Shown here in pieces: positions 1 through 9,619 of a stretch of DNA of 64,000 nt. Source of the stretch: Vasconcelosia minhoensis LEGE 07310 (GTDB lineage: Bacteria; Cyanobacteriota; Cyanobacteriia; Phormidesmidales; Phormidesmidaceae). The stretch covers positions 1 to 64,000 of the forward strand of contig NZ_JADEXG010000018.1 of NCBI RefSeq assembly GCF_015207255.1, written 5' to 3'. The position numbers and the translations under genes were made by a program. How positions within the stretch are numbered: the stretch's first letter is position 1; each line of letters begins with the position of its first letter. The notes beneath the pieces are model-generated. The model had not been told where the DNA came from and did no database searches. It saw nothing but the letters and a program-made list of their open reading frames with translations.

Positions 1-2
1 CC

Positions 3-1076
3 CCACCACCCACCACCCACAATCCCTCTACTCAAGTCTGGTCCGCTCTCCTACAACAGCTCCTCGATCGCCAATCCCTTTCAGTCGAACAGGCCGCTGC
101 CCTCATGCAGGCTTGGCTAAGGACAGAAATAGCCCCCGAGCTCTCCGGTGCAATTCTGGGCGTCTTACAGGCTAAGGGCGTTTCGGCCAGTGAGCTGGTG
201 GGAATGGTGCAGGTTTTGCGCTCGCACGCCAGTCCTAGCCAGCCTCGCCCTGACAAGGCTGCTCCTTTAATAGATACCTGCGGCACCGGCGGCGACGGAG
301 CTTCCACCTTCAACATCTCGACGGCAGTGGCTTTTGTCGCGGCAGCAGCGGGTTTGCAAGTGGCCAAGCACGGCAACCGCTCGGCCTCTAGCCAAGCCGG
401 GTCGGCAGACGTCCTAGAAGCTTTGGGGATTAACCTAACCGCCCATCCCGACCAAGTTGCTGAGGCAGTTGAAGCAGTCGGCATTACGTTCCTCTACGCC
501 CCAGCCTGGCACCCCGCATTCAAAGCCGTCGCTCCCCTGCGCAAATCGCTGAAAATTCGCACCATCTTCAATCTGCTAGGGCCGTTACTCAACCCCATGC
601 AGCCCACCGGTCAGGTAATCGGCGTCTACGATCCGACCCTAATTGAAACGATCGCGATTGCGCTCAGTCAGCTCGGCAGTCGTCGGGCAGTTGTGGTCCA
701 TGGTCGAGAAAATTTGGATGAAGCCGGGCTAGCCGACTTTAGCGAACTGGCTATTGTCACCAACTCACAAATTCGGATGATGGCGATTAGCCCACAAATG
801 CTGGGGCTGGCGGCCGCGCCTACAGAGGCCCTGCGAGGCGGCGATGTGAAGACCAATGCCGACATTCTAAAAGCCGTGTTGCAGGGCAAAGGAACTCAGG
901 CCCAGCAGCAGGTCGTCGCACTGAATACGGCTTTGGCGCTAATAGTCGGTGAAGCGCTGCCGGCTCGGCTAAGCGAAGTTGACGCCCTTAAGCAAGGCCT
1001 CGCGATCGCGCAAGAAATCCTCAATAGCGGCACCGCCTGGGCCAAGCTAGAGCAGCTGTCGCAGTTTCTACATTGA
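3..1076 (+). CDS. trpD: Anthranilate phosphoribosyltransferase, 5' end outside the window
   Basis: Transfers phosphoribose from PRPP to anthranilate in tryptophan synthesis. The glycine-rich PRPP loop GTGGDGAST and the stretch [21 protein letters not shown] are typical of TrpD. The first ATG is at 105, but the frame is open to the window edge and residues coded from about 33 ([18 protein letters not shown]) already resemble the TrpD N-terminus, so the true start is at or before base 1. Its stop lies 77 bases before the DAHP synthase-EboA start. Duplicate trp/aro genes often sit at the end of scytonemin clusters, which suggests this may be such a copy; that is inference. Confidence 0.93.
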   Translation, partial: PPPTTHNPSTQVWSALLQQLLDRQSLSVEQAAALMQAWLRTEIAPELSGAILGVLQAKGVSASELVGMVQVLRSHASPSQPRPDKAAPLIDTCGTGGDGASTFNISTAVAFVAAAAGLQVAKHGNRSASSQAGSADVLEALGINLTAHPDQVAEAVEAVGITFLYAPAWHPAFKAVAPLRKSLKIRTIFNLLGPLLNPMQPTGQVIGVYDPTLIETIAIALSQLGSRRAVVVHGRENLDEAGLADFSELAIVTNSQIRMMAISPQMLGLAAAPTEALRGGDVKTNADILKAVLQGKGTQAQQQVVALNTALALIVGEALPARLSEVDALKQGLAIAQEILNSGTAWAKLEQLSQFLH

Positions 1077-1088
1077 GCCAAGCTCAAA

Positions 1089-1146
1089 CCGTCTTCACCC
1101 TTCCAGAACACTCCCCCACTCCTTTACCCCATCACTCCCCTACACA
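1089..1146. repeat. C-rich low-complexity spacer
   Basis: A run of CCCACTCC-like units lies between trpD and the DAHP synthase start. A very similar tract occurs at 5031-5081 before eboD, and the first 25 bases of the window (CCCACCA units) look alike. All three lie just upstream of genes of this locus. Confidence 0.5.
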
Positions 1147-1153
1147 AAAAACC

Positions 1154-3157
1154 ATGATCGTCATCCTCAAATCCGACACCCCCGCCATCGAGGTCACCCG
1201 CATTAGTCTCGACATCAGCCGTCAATGGGATGTCAAAGTCGAAAAAAGTATCGGCCAGAGAACCGTCATCCTCGGCATGATTGGCGATACTGCGGATGCC
1301 GATCCACGACGAATTCAGAACTCCAGCCCCTGGATTGAGCAAGTCCTGCGGGTGAGGAAACCCTTCAAGCGCGTCAGTCGAGAATTTCGCCATGGCGAAG
1401 CGAGTACCGTCTCGGTACCGACGCCTGAAGGGACGGTCCATTTTGGGGAAGCATACCCCGTCGTGATTGTCGCCGGTCCCTGCTCGGTAGAAAGCGAAGC
1501 AATGATTGTAGAAACCGCACAACGGGTCAAAGCGGCAGGTGCCCGATTTTTGCGCGGTGGGGCTTATAAGCCTCGCACCTCTCCCTATTCCTTTCAGGGC
1601 CATGGTGAGAGTGCCCTGGAGATGTTGGATGCGGCTCGCCGGGCAACTGGTCTGGGGATCATTACTGAAGTAATGGATACCGCCGATTTAGAAGGGGTGG
1701 CGGCAGTTGCCGATGTCCTCCAAATCGGAGCCCGTAACATGCAGAACTTTTCGCTTCTGAAAAAGGTAGGCGCTCAGAATAAACCAATACTCCTGAAGCG
1801 AGGCCCTGCCGCCACCATCGATGACTGGCTGATGGCAGCGGAATATATTTTGGCCGCCGGTAACCCAAACGTGATTCTTTGTGAACGTGGGCTCCGAACG
1901 TTCGATAGAAAGTACACTCGTAATATCTTAGATTTATCCGCAGTGCCGGTGCTGCGCTCGTTGACTCACCTGCCCATCATGGTTGACCCCAGCCACGGCA
2001 CAGGTGAGTCTAAGTTCGTCCCGGTGATGGCCAAAGCCGCCCTCTGCGCTGGGGCCGACTCGCTGATGATCGAAGTTCACCCAGACCCGGCCAAGGCACT
2101 CTCAGACGGTCCCCAATGCCTAACGCCAGACGGCTTTGACACCCTGATGAAGACGCTGAACGCGTTAGCAGCGGCAGAAAATCGAGGTTTAGAGCCCGCG
2201 AGCGATGGCACTCACCTAATCTGCTCTTCCCGTTTACTCTTGACAGTTTCTCCTTCTCAGCTTGAGCGTTTGCTTACTTCCCCAACCTTTGCGCTGCTCT
2301 ACGAAAAGCTCAGTCAGCAGCTGTCTACTGCGGCGGCTGACTGGCTAGAGCGGAGCCTGGCTCAGGTGGTATCCGGTCAGAGCAAACGGCACCTGTTGAC
2401 TGCCTTCAGCGCTGCTTCGCGAAAAGTCGGAAAAGCAGATTTACAGGTGACCCCAGCGGATGCTCAGCGGGTCGACTCGCTGAGCCCCGGGTGGGTATTT
2501 CCCCACTGGAGCGTTGATCAAGCTGCTCGGACGCTTTTATTGCTAGGGATTCCCGCGGATCAGGAACAAACGGTACAGATGCTTTTCGACAATGCCGATG
2601 TCGGCGAGCTGATTGCCCTCTACCAAAGCCTGCCGCTTTTACCCAATTCGAAGAGCTACTGTGCTCAGGCCGTCAACGGCGTTCGCAGCTCGATGACGAC
2701 GGTTTTTAACGCGATCGCGCTGCGCAATCCATACCCAGCAGACTACTTCGACCAGTCAGCCTGGAACCAAATGGTTCTCAAGGCGCTGTTTGAGGACAGT
2801 CCGCTGTTTCTAATTGAGGGGTTAGATCGCCGGGCAAATCCTGAACTGGCACGGATGCTGTCAGACTATGCCCATGAGCGGTGGGCTGCCAACCGACCGG
2901 TGAGCCCGGAGCTATGGCGGCCTGTCGGCCCCTTTGCGGAAGCGGACATCGTAGCGGATCTGGAGCGGGTGCTGAATCAGCCTGATCCAGTTCAGCAGCA
3001 GGCAGCGGCGCTAGCCTGTGCCCATTCGCCTGCGGCGCAAAGGCTATTGAATGACCGACCCGACCTCCGGCAGCGCGTTCAGTCTGGTCAGCTGACTTGG
3101 GAAAGTTTCGGGGAGAGTTTTGGAAACAGCGGCAAGGAGAAATTCAATGTTGAGTAA
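1154..3157 (+). CDS. DAHP synthase fused to EboA
   Basis: Residues 1 to about 345 are a class I 3-deoxy-7-phosphoheptulonate synthase of the AroF/AroG type, which condenses PEP and erythrose 4-phosphate at the entry to the shikimate pathway. AGPCSVES, KPRTSPYSFQG and DPSHGTG are visible. From about residue 355 to 667 the frame continues without a stop into an EboA-type domain, normally a separate protein at the head of the ebo operon. The ATG at 1154 is chosen because MIVILK is the usual DAHP synthase start; an upstream TTG at 1073 would add 27 residues translated from a C-rich spacer. The 3' end overlaps eboB by 11 bases. The fusion could be genuine or the result of one lost stop codon. Confidence 0.88.
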   Translation: MIVILKSDTPAIEVTRISLDISRQWDVKVEKSIGQRTVILGMIGDTADADPRRIQNSSPWIEQVLRVRKPFKRVSREFRHGEASTVSVPTPEGTVHFGEAYPVVIVAGPCSVESEAMIVETAQRVKAAGARFLRGGAYKPRTSPYSFQGHGESALEMLDAARRATGLGIITEVMDTADLEGVAAVADVLQIGARNMQNFSLLKKVGAQNKPILLKRGPAATIDDWLMAAEYILAAGNPNVILCERGLRTFDRKYTRNILDLSAVPVLRSLTHLPIMVDPSHGTGESKFVPVMAKAALCAGADSLMIEVHPDPAKALSDGPQCLTPDGFDTLMKTLNALAAAENRGLEPASDGTHLICSSRLLLTVSPSQLERLLTSPTFALLYEKLSQQLSTAAADWLERSLAQVVSGQSKRHLLTAFSAASRKVGKADLQVTPADAQRVDSLSPGWVFPHWSVDQAARTLLLLGIPADQEQTVQMLFDNADVGELIALYQSLPLLPNSKSYCAQAVNGVRSSMTTVFNAIALRNPYPADYFDQSAWNQMVLKALFEDSPLFLIEGLDRRANPELARMLSDYAHERWAANRPVSPELWRPVGPFAEADIVADLERVLNQPDPVQQQAAALACAHSPAAQRLLNDRPDLRQRVQSGQLTWESFGESFGNSGKEKFNVE

Positions 3158-4070
3158 CGATATGTGGGTGATTGACCCCCACATTCACATGAGCGCTCGC
3201 ACGACCTATGACTATTTGGTAATGCGAGAGTTTGGGGTAGTGGCATTGATTGAGCCAGCCTTCTGGCTAGGTCAGCCGCGAACCAGCGCAGGTACGTTCA
3301 AGGACTATTTCAGCAGTTTGGTGGGCTGGGAGCGGTTTCGGGCCGGGCAGTTTGGCATTCGTCACTACTGCACGATCTCGCTGAATCCTAAAGAGGCGAA
3401 TAATGCCGAGATCGCGGATGACGTCATCGATCTGCTGCCGCTCTATGCCTGCAAAGAAGGCGTGCTGGCCATTGGCGAAGTCGGCTACGACGACATGACT
3501 GAAGCGGAGGACAAGTACTTCCGGATTCAGCTAGAGCTAGCTAAAGAGCTGGACAAGCTGGTTTTAGTCCACACCCCCCATCGCAATAAAAAAGCAGGCA
3601 CGACTCGCAGCATGGATGTTTGCCTAGAGCAAGGCATCGACCCGGCTCAAGTGATTATCGATCACGCCAACGAAGAAACAGTAGAAGAGATTTTAGATCG
3701 CGGCTTTTGGTGCGCTTTTTCAATCTATCCCAACACCAAAATGGGCAATGAGCGCATGGTTGAAATTGTCCGTCGATATGGGCACCAGCGCATTTTCATC
3801 GACAGCGCCGCTGACTGGGGCATGAGTGATCCCCTAGCGGTGCCCAAAACAGCTCAGCTGATGCTGGAGCACGGCATCCCAGAAGAGCAGGTTCGTGCCG
3901 TCTGCTACGGTAATGCCCTAGCGGCCTACGGTCAGAGTGGCGAATTCAAGGAAGAAGACTGGCTCAACCCAGCCCCGGTCGATCAGCGGCAGCTCTATAG
4001 CGGCAGCTCGGTCCTGCGTGGTCAGGTGCCTGCAGTCGAAGCCGTGACAGACTCTCTCGTGATTCAGTAG
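3147..4070 (+). CDS. eboB: EboB, TatD-family metal-dependent hydrolase
   Basis: A TIM-barrel metallohydrolase of the TatD/amidohydrolase type. Metal-site motifs are visible: DPHIHMS near the N-terminus, then HTPHRN, IDHANEE and a late DSAADWG. It is the second gene of the ebo cluster, implicated in moving the scytonemin monomer to the periplasm in Nostoc; the substrate of EboB is not known. The ATG at 3147 has an AAGGAGA ribosome site at 3134-3140, so the longer TTG-started reading from 3120 is unlikely. The gene starts inside the last codons of the eboA domain, implying translational coupling. Confidence 0.9.
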   Translation: MLSNDMWVIDPHIHMSARTTYDYLVMREFGVVALIEPAFWLGQPRTSAGTFKDYFSSLVGWERFRAGQFGIRHYCTISLNPKEANNAEIADDVIDLLPLYACKEGVLAIGEVGYDDMTEAEDKYFRIQLELAKELDKLVLVHTPHRNKKAGTTRSMDVCLEQGIDPAQVIIDHANEETVEEILDRGFWCAFSIYPNTKMGNERMVEIVRRYGHQRIFIDSAADWGMSDPLAVPKTAQLMLEHGIPEEQVRAVCYGNALAAYGQSGEFKEEDWLNPAPVDQRQLYSGSSVLRGQVPAVEAVTDSLVIQ

Positions 4071-4081
4071 GGCGTCATTCA

Positions 4082-5005
4082 ATGAGTACAGCTACCGCCG
4101 CTTCAAAAACTTGGATTCGGACTTCGGCCAGCATCCGCGCCTATTTACAGCTGATGCGGCCCGCCAATATCGTCACTGCCTGGGCTGACATCCTAGCGGG
4201 GTATAGTGCCACGGGACTGGTCATGTCCGAACAGACCTGGCCGCCTCTACTGTGGCTGCTGCTGGCGACGACGGGCCTCTATGCCGGTGGCGTCGTGTTT
4301 AACGACGTGTTTGATGCTGAGCTCGACGCGGTGGAGCGACCCGAACGGCCCATCCCTAGCGGTCAATCTTCCTTGAAAGGGGCAATCGGTCTAGGGATAG
4401 CGCTGTTGGGCTTAGGAATTGGGGCGGCGGCGCAGGTGTCGGAGCTGAGTTTGGGGTTGGCGATTGTAATCGCGATCGCGGCCCTGCTCTACGACCGATT
4501 CAGCAAGCATCATAGTCTGATCGGCCCAATTAATATGGGGCTTTGTCGCGGCTGCAATCTGCTGCTCGGAGTGAGCGCAGTTGCCGAACAGACCCAGATG
4601 CTATGGTTCCTAGCCCTGATTCCGCTGGCCTACATCGGCGCAATCACAGCTATCAGTCAGGGTGAAGTTGCTGGCGGACAGCAACGTACTGGCGTGATTG
4701 CGCTACTGCTTCTAAGTATGGTGACTGGTGCTCTGTTCGGGTTGAGCTTCTTGCCGTCGGTCCAAGGTTGGAATCTGTTGCCGTTCACGCTGCTGCTGAT
4801 CGGGCTGGTTTTTCCACCGTTTCTGCAAGCTGCCGATACGCCGAATGCTGATATGATTCGAGCCGCGGTCAAGGCCGGAATTTTGGCGCTAATTGTTCTA
4901 GATGCGTCGCTGGCTGCTGGCTTTGCGGGCTGGCCCTACGGCTTAGTCGTCCTCAGCCTGTTGCCCGGCTCGAAAGGTATATCACGACTGTTCGCAATGA
5001 CCTGA
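4082..5005 (+). CDS. eboC: EboC, UbiA-like prenyltransferase
   Basis: An integral membrane protein of the UbiA family with about eight or nine hydrophobic segments. The prenyl-diphosphate site N-D-x-x-D-x-x-x-D begins at Asn74 and is followed by ERPIPSG, as in UbiA enzymes. The second conserved Asp motif is weaker (YDRFSK near residue 140). It starts 11 bases after eboB. In ebo clusters this is the conserved third gene; its acceptor is unknown. Confidence 0.9.
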   Translation: MSTATAASKTWIRTSASIRAYLQLMRPANIVTAWADILAGYSATGLVMSEQTWPPLLWLLLATTGLYAGGVVFNDVFDAELDAVERPERPIPSGQSSLKGAIGLGIALLGLGIGAAAQVSELSLGLAIVIAIAALLYDRFSKHHSLIGPINMGLCRGCNLLLGVSAVAEQTQMLWFLALIPLAYIGAITAISQGEVAGGQQRTGVIALLLLSMVTGALFGLSFLPSVQGWNLLPFTLLLIGLVFPPFLQAADTPNADMIRAAVKAGILALIVLDASLAAGFAGWPYGLVVLSLLPGSKGISRLFAMT

Positions 5006-5030
5006 AACCCTCTTCTATAACGCCCATAAC

Positions 5031-5081
5031 CCCTCACTTTAACACTCCCCACTTCAATACTCCCTACTCCCCCACTCCAAG
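5031..5081. repeat. C-rich low-complexity spacer
   Basis: CACTCCCC/TCCCTACTCC units fill the gap between eboC and eboD, matching the tract at 1089-1146. No clear Shine-Dalgarno is seen before the eboD ATG, so this tract occupies its leader. Confidence 0.45.
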
Positions 5082-5086
5082 CCCTC

Positions 5087-6325
5087 ATGATTGCCCTATC
5101 CGATCGATCCCAACCCACCTCGCCGTTTGGCTTTGCGCCGATTCGACAGCAGTTTTTAGTCCCCTTTCGCTATGACGTGCACTTTACCGATGGTTTATTG
5201 CAGCCGGATAACCCGCTGCTAGCTCAGGTCGTGAGCGAGCAGCGCAGGCCCAGCCGAGTAATGGTGGTAGTTGACAGTGGGCTGCTCGCTCACAGCGAAC
5301 CGCTCGAACAGATCGGGAGCTATGCCCGGCGCTATGCCGCCCAGATGACGCTGGTTGCCCCGCCGCTGGTCGTCCCGGCTGGAGAAGCGGCCAAAAACGA
5401 TCCGACGCTGGTTGAACAGCTCTGCCAGGCGATAGATGCTGGCCGGTTGTGCCGTCATTCCTACGTGGTAGCTATCGGCGGCGGCGCCGTTTTGGACCTG
5501 GTGGGTTATGCTGCGGCAACGGCTCATCGCGGAATTCGGCTGATTCGGGTGCCGACGACGGTGCTGGCCCAAAACGACTCGGGCGTAGGCGTCAAAAATG
5601 GAATTAACGCCTTTGGTAAAAAGAACTTTCTAGGAACATTTGCGCCGCCGTTTGCCGTGCTCAATGACTTTTCATTTTTAACGACGCTGAGCGATCGCGA
5701 CTGGCGGGCAGGCATTGCCGAAGCGGTAAAGGTCGCGCTAATCAAGGATGCTGACTTTTTTAATCAGATTGAGCAATCGGCTACGGCACTCGCCAGCCGC
5801 AATGTGATCGCCATGCAGCGGCTGGTCTACAGCTGTGCCCAGCTCCACCTAGACCATATCGCCTACCACGGTGACCCGTTCGAGCTGGGATCATCTCGCC
5901 CACTTGACTTTGGCCATTGGGCCGCCCACCGGCTAGAGCATTTAACCCAGTATCGCCTGCGTCACGGTGAGGCGGTAGCGATTGGCATCGCCCTCGATAC
6001 GCTATATTCTCAGCTGATTGGGCGGTTATCCCGACAGGACTGTCAGCGGGTTTTGGCAACGTTACAAAAGCTCGGCTTTACTCTATTTGTGCCAGAACTG
6101 TCTCTCTATTTGGATCAGCCCGAGCATCCTCAGTCTCTGTTTAAAGGACTGCAAGAGTTTCAAGAGCATCTAGGAGGAGAGCTAACGATCATGCTACTAA
6201 CAGCCATTGGTCAGGGGGTGGAGGTTCACGAGGTTGACCTTGATTACTATCGAGCCGCGATCTCGCTGCTGACAGCTCCGTCTCAGTCCTCTGTTTCAGA
6301 CGGTCTGAGCGCGTATTCCCCATGA
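5087..6325 (+). CDS. eboD: EboD, 3-dehydroquinate-synthase-like sugar phosphate cyclase
   Basis: Belongs to the NAD-dependent sugar phosphate cyclases. The nucleotide-binding GGGAVLD lies near residue 130, followed by RVPTTVLAQNDSGVGVKNGIN and the metal-site regions EAVKVALIKD and FGHWAAHRLE. In ebo clusters this gene is annotated either as a dehydroquinate synthase or as an EboD-specific cyclase. The presence of the DAHP synthase in the same transcript makes a heptose-derived product plausible, but the actual substrate cannot be read from sequence. It overlaps eboE by 4 bases (ATGA). Confidence 0.9.
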   Translation: MIALSDRSQPTSPFGFAPIRQQFLVPFRYDVHFTDGLLQPDNPLLAQVVSEQRRPSRVMVVVDSGLLAHSEPLEQIGSYARRYAAQMTLVAPPLVVPAGEAAKNDPTLVEQLCQAIDAGRLCRHSYVVAIGGGAVLDLVGYAAATAHRGIRLIRVPTTVLAQNDSGVGVKNGINAFGKKNFLGTFAPPFAVLNDFSFLTTLSDRDWRAGIAEAVKVALIKDADFFNQIEQSATALASRNVIAMQRLVYSCAQLHLDHIAYHGDPFELGSSRPLDFGHWAAHRLEHLTQYRLRHGEAVAIGIALDTLYSQLIGRLSRQDCQRVLATLQKLGFTLFVPELSLYLDQPEHPQSLFKGLQEFQEHLGGELTIMLLTAIGQGVEVHEVDLDYYRAAISLLTAPSQSSVSDGLSAYSP

Positions 6326-7596
6326 AAATCGATCCTGCGTCCTCCCACCATCTCACCTACTGCACCAACATTCATCCCGGTGAAACCTGGCCCGAGGTCT
6401 TCGAAAATTTGCAGACCTATGTCACCGCTCTGAAGCAGCGGCTCTGCCCAGATGAGGAGTTTGGCGTGGGCCTGCGGTTAGCTAATGCGGCCACTCACGA
6501 GCTGCTTCAGGGCAATGCTCTGGCGGAATTTCAGACCTGGCTAGACCGACAGGGGCTCTATGTTTTTACGCTAAACGGCTTTCCTTACGGCGGCTTTCAC
6601 CATCAGGTTGTTAAAGACCGCGTGTATGCGCCCGACTGGACTGATCCAGATCGGCTCAGCTATACGCTGCGGCTAATCAAGATTCTGGCTATCCTGCTGC
6701 CCACTGATATAGAAGACGGTGGCATTTCGACTCTACCGCTGTCCTATAAGCCCTGGCGATCTGACAATCTAGACAGTGTGTTTGAGCAAAGCTGCTATCA
6801 GCTTGCCCAGGCTGTCGCAAAAATGGCCTACCTAGCGCAGGAAACAGGCAAAGTTCTACACCTAGATATAGAACCCGAACCCGATGGCTTACTCGAAAAT
6901 GCAGCAGAAGTGATCGCGTTCTTTCATCAATGGCTGCTGCCAGTCGGAGGATCGCTGCTAGTCCGGCAGGGATTAACCCAGGCGCAGGCCGAAGCCTGGC
7001 TAAGAGAACATGTGCGGGTTTGCTACGATACCTGCCACTTTGCTGTGGAATATGAGGAACCGGAAACCGCGATCACGCAGCTTCAGTCAACCGGGATTCA
7101 AATTGGCAAACTCCAGCTCAGCTCGGCCTTGCGAGTCTCCCTGCCGCCCGATTCCAACCAGCGGCGATCGCTTCAGTCGCGGCTGCAGCCCTTTGCCGAG
7201 TCAACTTACCTGCATCAGGTAAGCGAGCGACATACCGATGGTACGTTGCACCATTTCCCTGACCTGATCACGGCGCTGCCTCAGCTTGAGCACACCTCGG
7301 CGCAAGAATGGCGTACCCACTTTCATGTGCCCATCTTCTTGCGAGACTACCGGACGCTCAACTCCACCCAAGATCACATCGAAGCAGCACTCCGACTCTT
7401 ACCCGATCGGCTCCGCTGCCATCATCTTGAGATTGAAACCTACACCTGGGACGTGCTGCCTGCTGCAATGCAAATAGACCTACTGGCCTCTATTCAGCGG
7501 GAATACGAGTGGGTTTTGAAGTCGCTAGTGCCTGCTCTCACCCGCCCCCCTACCCAGTCGCGATCATGCAAAAAACCGTCGTTCTCAACGTCGTAG
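6322..7596 (+). CDS. eboE: EboE, xylose-isomerase-like TIM barrel protein
   Basis: Matches the EboE type of metabolite-traffic proteins, a predicted TIM barrel related to sugar-phosphate isomerases/epimerases. Visible barrel residues include HLDIEPEPDGLLEN near residue 180, CYDTCHFAVEYEEP near 235 and the late ETYTWDVLP. The start overlaps the eboD stop by 4 bases and the end overlaps eboF by 31 bases, so the last three genes look translationally coupled. Its reaction is unknown. Confidence 0.88.
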   Translation: MKIDPASSHHLTYCTNIHPGETWPEVFENLQTYVTALKQRLCPDEEFGVGLRLANAATHELLQGNALAEFQTWLDRQGLYVFTLNGFPYGGFHHQVVKDRVYAPDWTDPDRLSYTLRLIKILAILLPTDIEDGGISTLPLSYKPWRSDNLDSVFEQSCYQLAQAVAKMAYLAQETGKVLHLDIEPEPDGLLENAAEVIAFFHQWLLPVGGSLLVRQGLTQAQAEAWLREHVRVCYDTCHFAVEYEEPETAITQLQSTGIQIGKLQLSSALRVSLPPDSNQRRSLQSRLQPFAESTYLHQVSERHTDGTLHHFPDLITALPQLEHTSAQEWRTHFHVPIFLRDYRTLNSTQDHIEAALRLLPDRLRCHHLEIETYTWDVLPAAMQIDLLASIQREYEWVLKSLVPALTRPPTQSRSCKKPSFSTS

Positions 7597-8975
7597 GACT
7601 CACCGACCGACTAATTGGCCCCCATACGCCCAATCTGGCCCGCTGGCGAGCCCAGGGGCAGCAGGCCGCGATCGCGCCGCAGCTGCCCGCCGTTACCTGT
7701 TCGACTCAGGCTACTTACCTGACTGGCAAACCCCCTAGAAAGCACGGCATTGTCGGCAACGGCTGGTACTTTCGCGATGACTGTGAAGTCAAGTTTTGGC
7801 GTCAGTCGAACCGGCTGGTGCAGGCCCCAAAGTTGTGGGAGGTGGCCAGAAGCCTAGACCCAGACTTCACCTGTGCCAACCTGTTCTGGTGGTACAATAT
7901 GTACTCTTCGGTAGACTATGCGGTCACGCCTAGGCCGATGTATCCTGCCGATGGCCGAAAGCTACCGGATATTTACACCCAGCCTGCCGAGATGAGAGAC
8001 TCGCTTCAGGCCGAACTGGGGCAGTTTCCTCTGTTCAAATTTTGGGGGCCGGCCACTGCTATCGACGCTAGCCAGTGGATTGCCGAATCAGCCCAGTGGA
8101 TTGAGGCTCGCTACGCGCCAACACTGACGCTCATTTATCTGCCTCATCTGGACTACGGCCTGCAAAAAGTCGGCTGCCAGCCCGACCAAATCGCTCAAGA
8201 CCTGCGCGACGTCGATGCCGTCTGCGGCGACCTAATCGATTACTACGAAGCTTGTGGGGCTCAGGTAGTCGTCTTATCCGAATACGGCATTACGCCAGTT
8301 TCCAAGCCGGTCCATCTGAACCGGCTGCTGAGAGAGCAGGGATTGCTAGCCGTGCGCGAAGAACTCGGCAGAGAACTGCTCGATGCCGGTGCTAGCCAGG
8401 CTTTTGCCGTAGCCGATCATCAGATTGCCCATGTATATATCAGTGAGGCGGAGCTGCTGCCAAAGGTACGATCGCTGCTTCAGTCTGTGGCCGGAGTGGC
8501 CGAGGTCCTGGATGCAGAAGGCAAGCGCCGCCATCAGCTCGATCATCCCCGCGCCGGTGACCTGGTCGTCATTGCCGAAGCCGATGCCTGGTTTACCTAC
8601 TACTACTGGCTAGACGACAGTCGGGCGCCAGACTTTGGCCGCACGGTAGATATTCACCGCAAGCCGGGCTACGACCCGGCGGAGCTGTTTATCGATCCTG
8701 CCCTGAAACGGCCCATACTCAAGCTGGGATGGACGCTGCTGAAGCAGCAGCTCGGCTTTCGCTACCTGATGGATGTCATTCCCTTAGATGCCACCCTAGT
8801 TAGAGGTTCCCACGGCCACCTACCCAAAAGTTCCGCCGACTGGCCGCTGCTGATTACCCAGACCCCTGAACTGCTGCCCGCTGACAGGCTGGAAGCGACA
8901 GCCGTTTTTCAAGTGTTACTGAACCATCTTCAGCCCGCTTCTGTTAATCAGCCCAACGCCATTTCAGCCCGATAG
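7566..8975 (+). CDS. eboF: EboF, alkaline phosphatase superfamily (nucleotide pyrophosphatase-type)
   Basis: A predicted phosphodiesterase/pyrophosphatase. The nucleophile region TQATYLTGKPPRKHGIVGNG lies near residues 45-65 and further metal ligands are likely in LPHLDYG, SEYGIT and the late RGSHGHLP. The ATG at 7566 (MQKTVVLNVVGLTDRLIG) gives the normal family start; a start 19 codons earlier would only translate the end of eboE in another frame. It is the last gene of the cluster and ends 15 bases before a convergent patatin gene. Confidence 0.9.
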   Translation: MQKTVVLNVVGLTDRLIGPHTPNLARWRAQGQQAAIAPQLPAVTCSTQATYLTGKPPRKHGIVGNGWYFRDDCEVKFWRQSNRLVQAPKLWEVARSLDPDFTCANLFWWYNMYSSVDYAVTPRPMYPADGRKLPDIYTQPAEMRDSLQAELGQFPLFKFWGPATAIDASQWIAESAQWIEARYAPTLTLIYLPHLDYGLQKVGCQPDQIAQDLRDVDAVCGDLIDYYEACGAQVVVLSEYGITPVSKPVHLNRLLREQGLLAVREELGRELLDAGASQAFAVADHQIAHVYISEAELLPKVRSLLQSVAGVAEVLDAEGKRRHQLDHPRAGDLVVIAEADAWFTYYYWLDDSRAPDFGRTVDIHRKPGYDPAELFIDPALKRPILKLGWTLLKQQLGFRYLMDVIPLDATLVRGSHGHLPKSSADWPLLITQTPELLPADRLEATAVFQVLLNHLQPASVNQPNAISAR

Positions 8976-8989
8976 CTCTTCGCCCTTTG

Positions 8990-9589
8990 TCATCTACGGA
9001 CTTCAACAAGCTCATCCCAGCCTACGTTTAATTCTGACCTGGTTGAGATAGCATTAATGGCAATCACCGCTTCAGCACCCATTTCCCTGACGACACTAAC
9101 GGGAACCGGATTGACAACGCCACCATCGACGAGATAGACATTCTCTCGATGCTGAAACGGCACAAAAACGCCCGGAATTGAAATACTAGCCCGAACCGCA
9201 TCGACCATTGACCCTGTCTTAAAGACGACTTCCTGCTTGAGCAGAAAGTTGGTAGACACACACCGGAAGGGAATGTCTGCCTCTTCAATCTGCCTATCCG
9301 ACAAATAGTCGGCGATGAATTCGCGAATCCGATCGCCATTGACCAACCCCGGGCTCGGGAAGGAAATATCTAACAGCGGCAGCAGCGCTTGCAAGCTAAT
9401 GTCCTCAGCTAGGGCTTCCAACTGCTTCAAAGCACCGGTAACATAGACTGCACCGACCAAAGCGCCAATACTGGTCCCCGCCAGATAGTCGATCTGGATG
9501 TCTGCCTCTTCTAGCGCGCGAAGCACGCCGACATGAGCCCAACCGCGCGCGCCGCCGCCGCCAAGGGCTAGACCAACTGTTTTACTCAA
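8990..9589 (-). CDS. Patatin-like phospholipase, short
   Basis: Has the patatin signatures GGGGARGWAHVG (oxyanion hole), GTSIG (nucleophile Ser) and DGGVVNPVPV (catalytic Asp). It resembles the RssA/YlbK group of lipid acyl hydrolases. At 199 residues it is clearly shorter than the ~270-300 usual for the group: it stops soon after the Asp, so the C-terminal helices are missing. The start is a TTG at 9589 giving MSKTVGLALGGG. It may work as a minimal catalytic domain or be C-terminally truncated. Confidence 0.8.
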   Translation of the reverse strand: MSKTVGLALGGGGARGWAHVGVLRALEEADIQIDYLAGTSIGALVGAVYVTGALKQLEALAEDISLQALLPLLDISFPSPGLVNGDRIREFIADYLSDRQIEEADIPFRCVSTNFLLKQEVVFKTGSMVDAVRASISIPGVFVPFQHRENVYLVDGGVVNPVPVSVVREMGAEAVIAINAISTRSELNVGWDELVEVRR

Positions 9590-9619
9590 CAGATTAAACC
9601 CTCAGCTTCAGAAGCTTGA

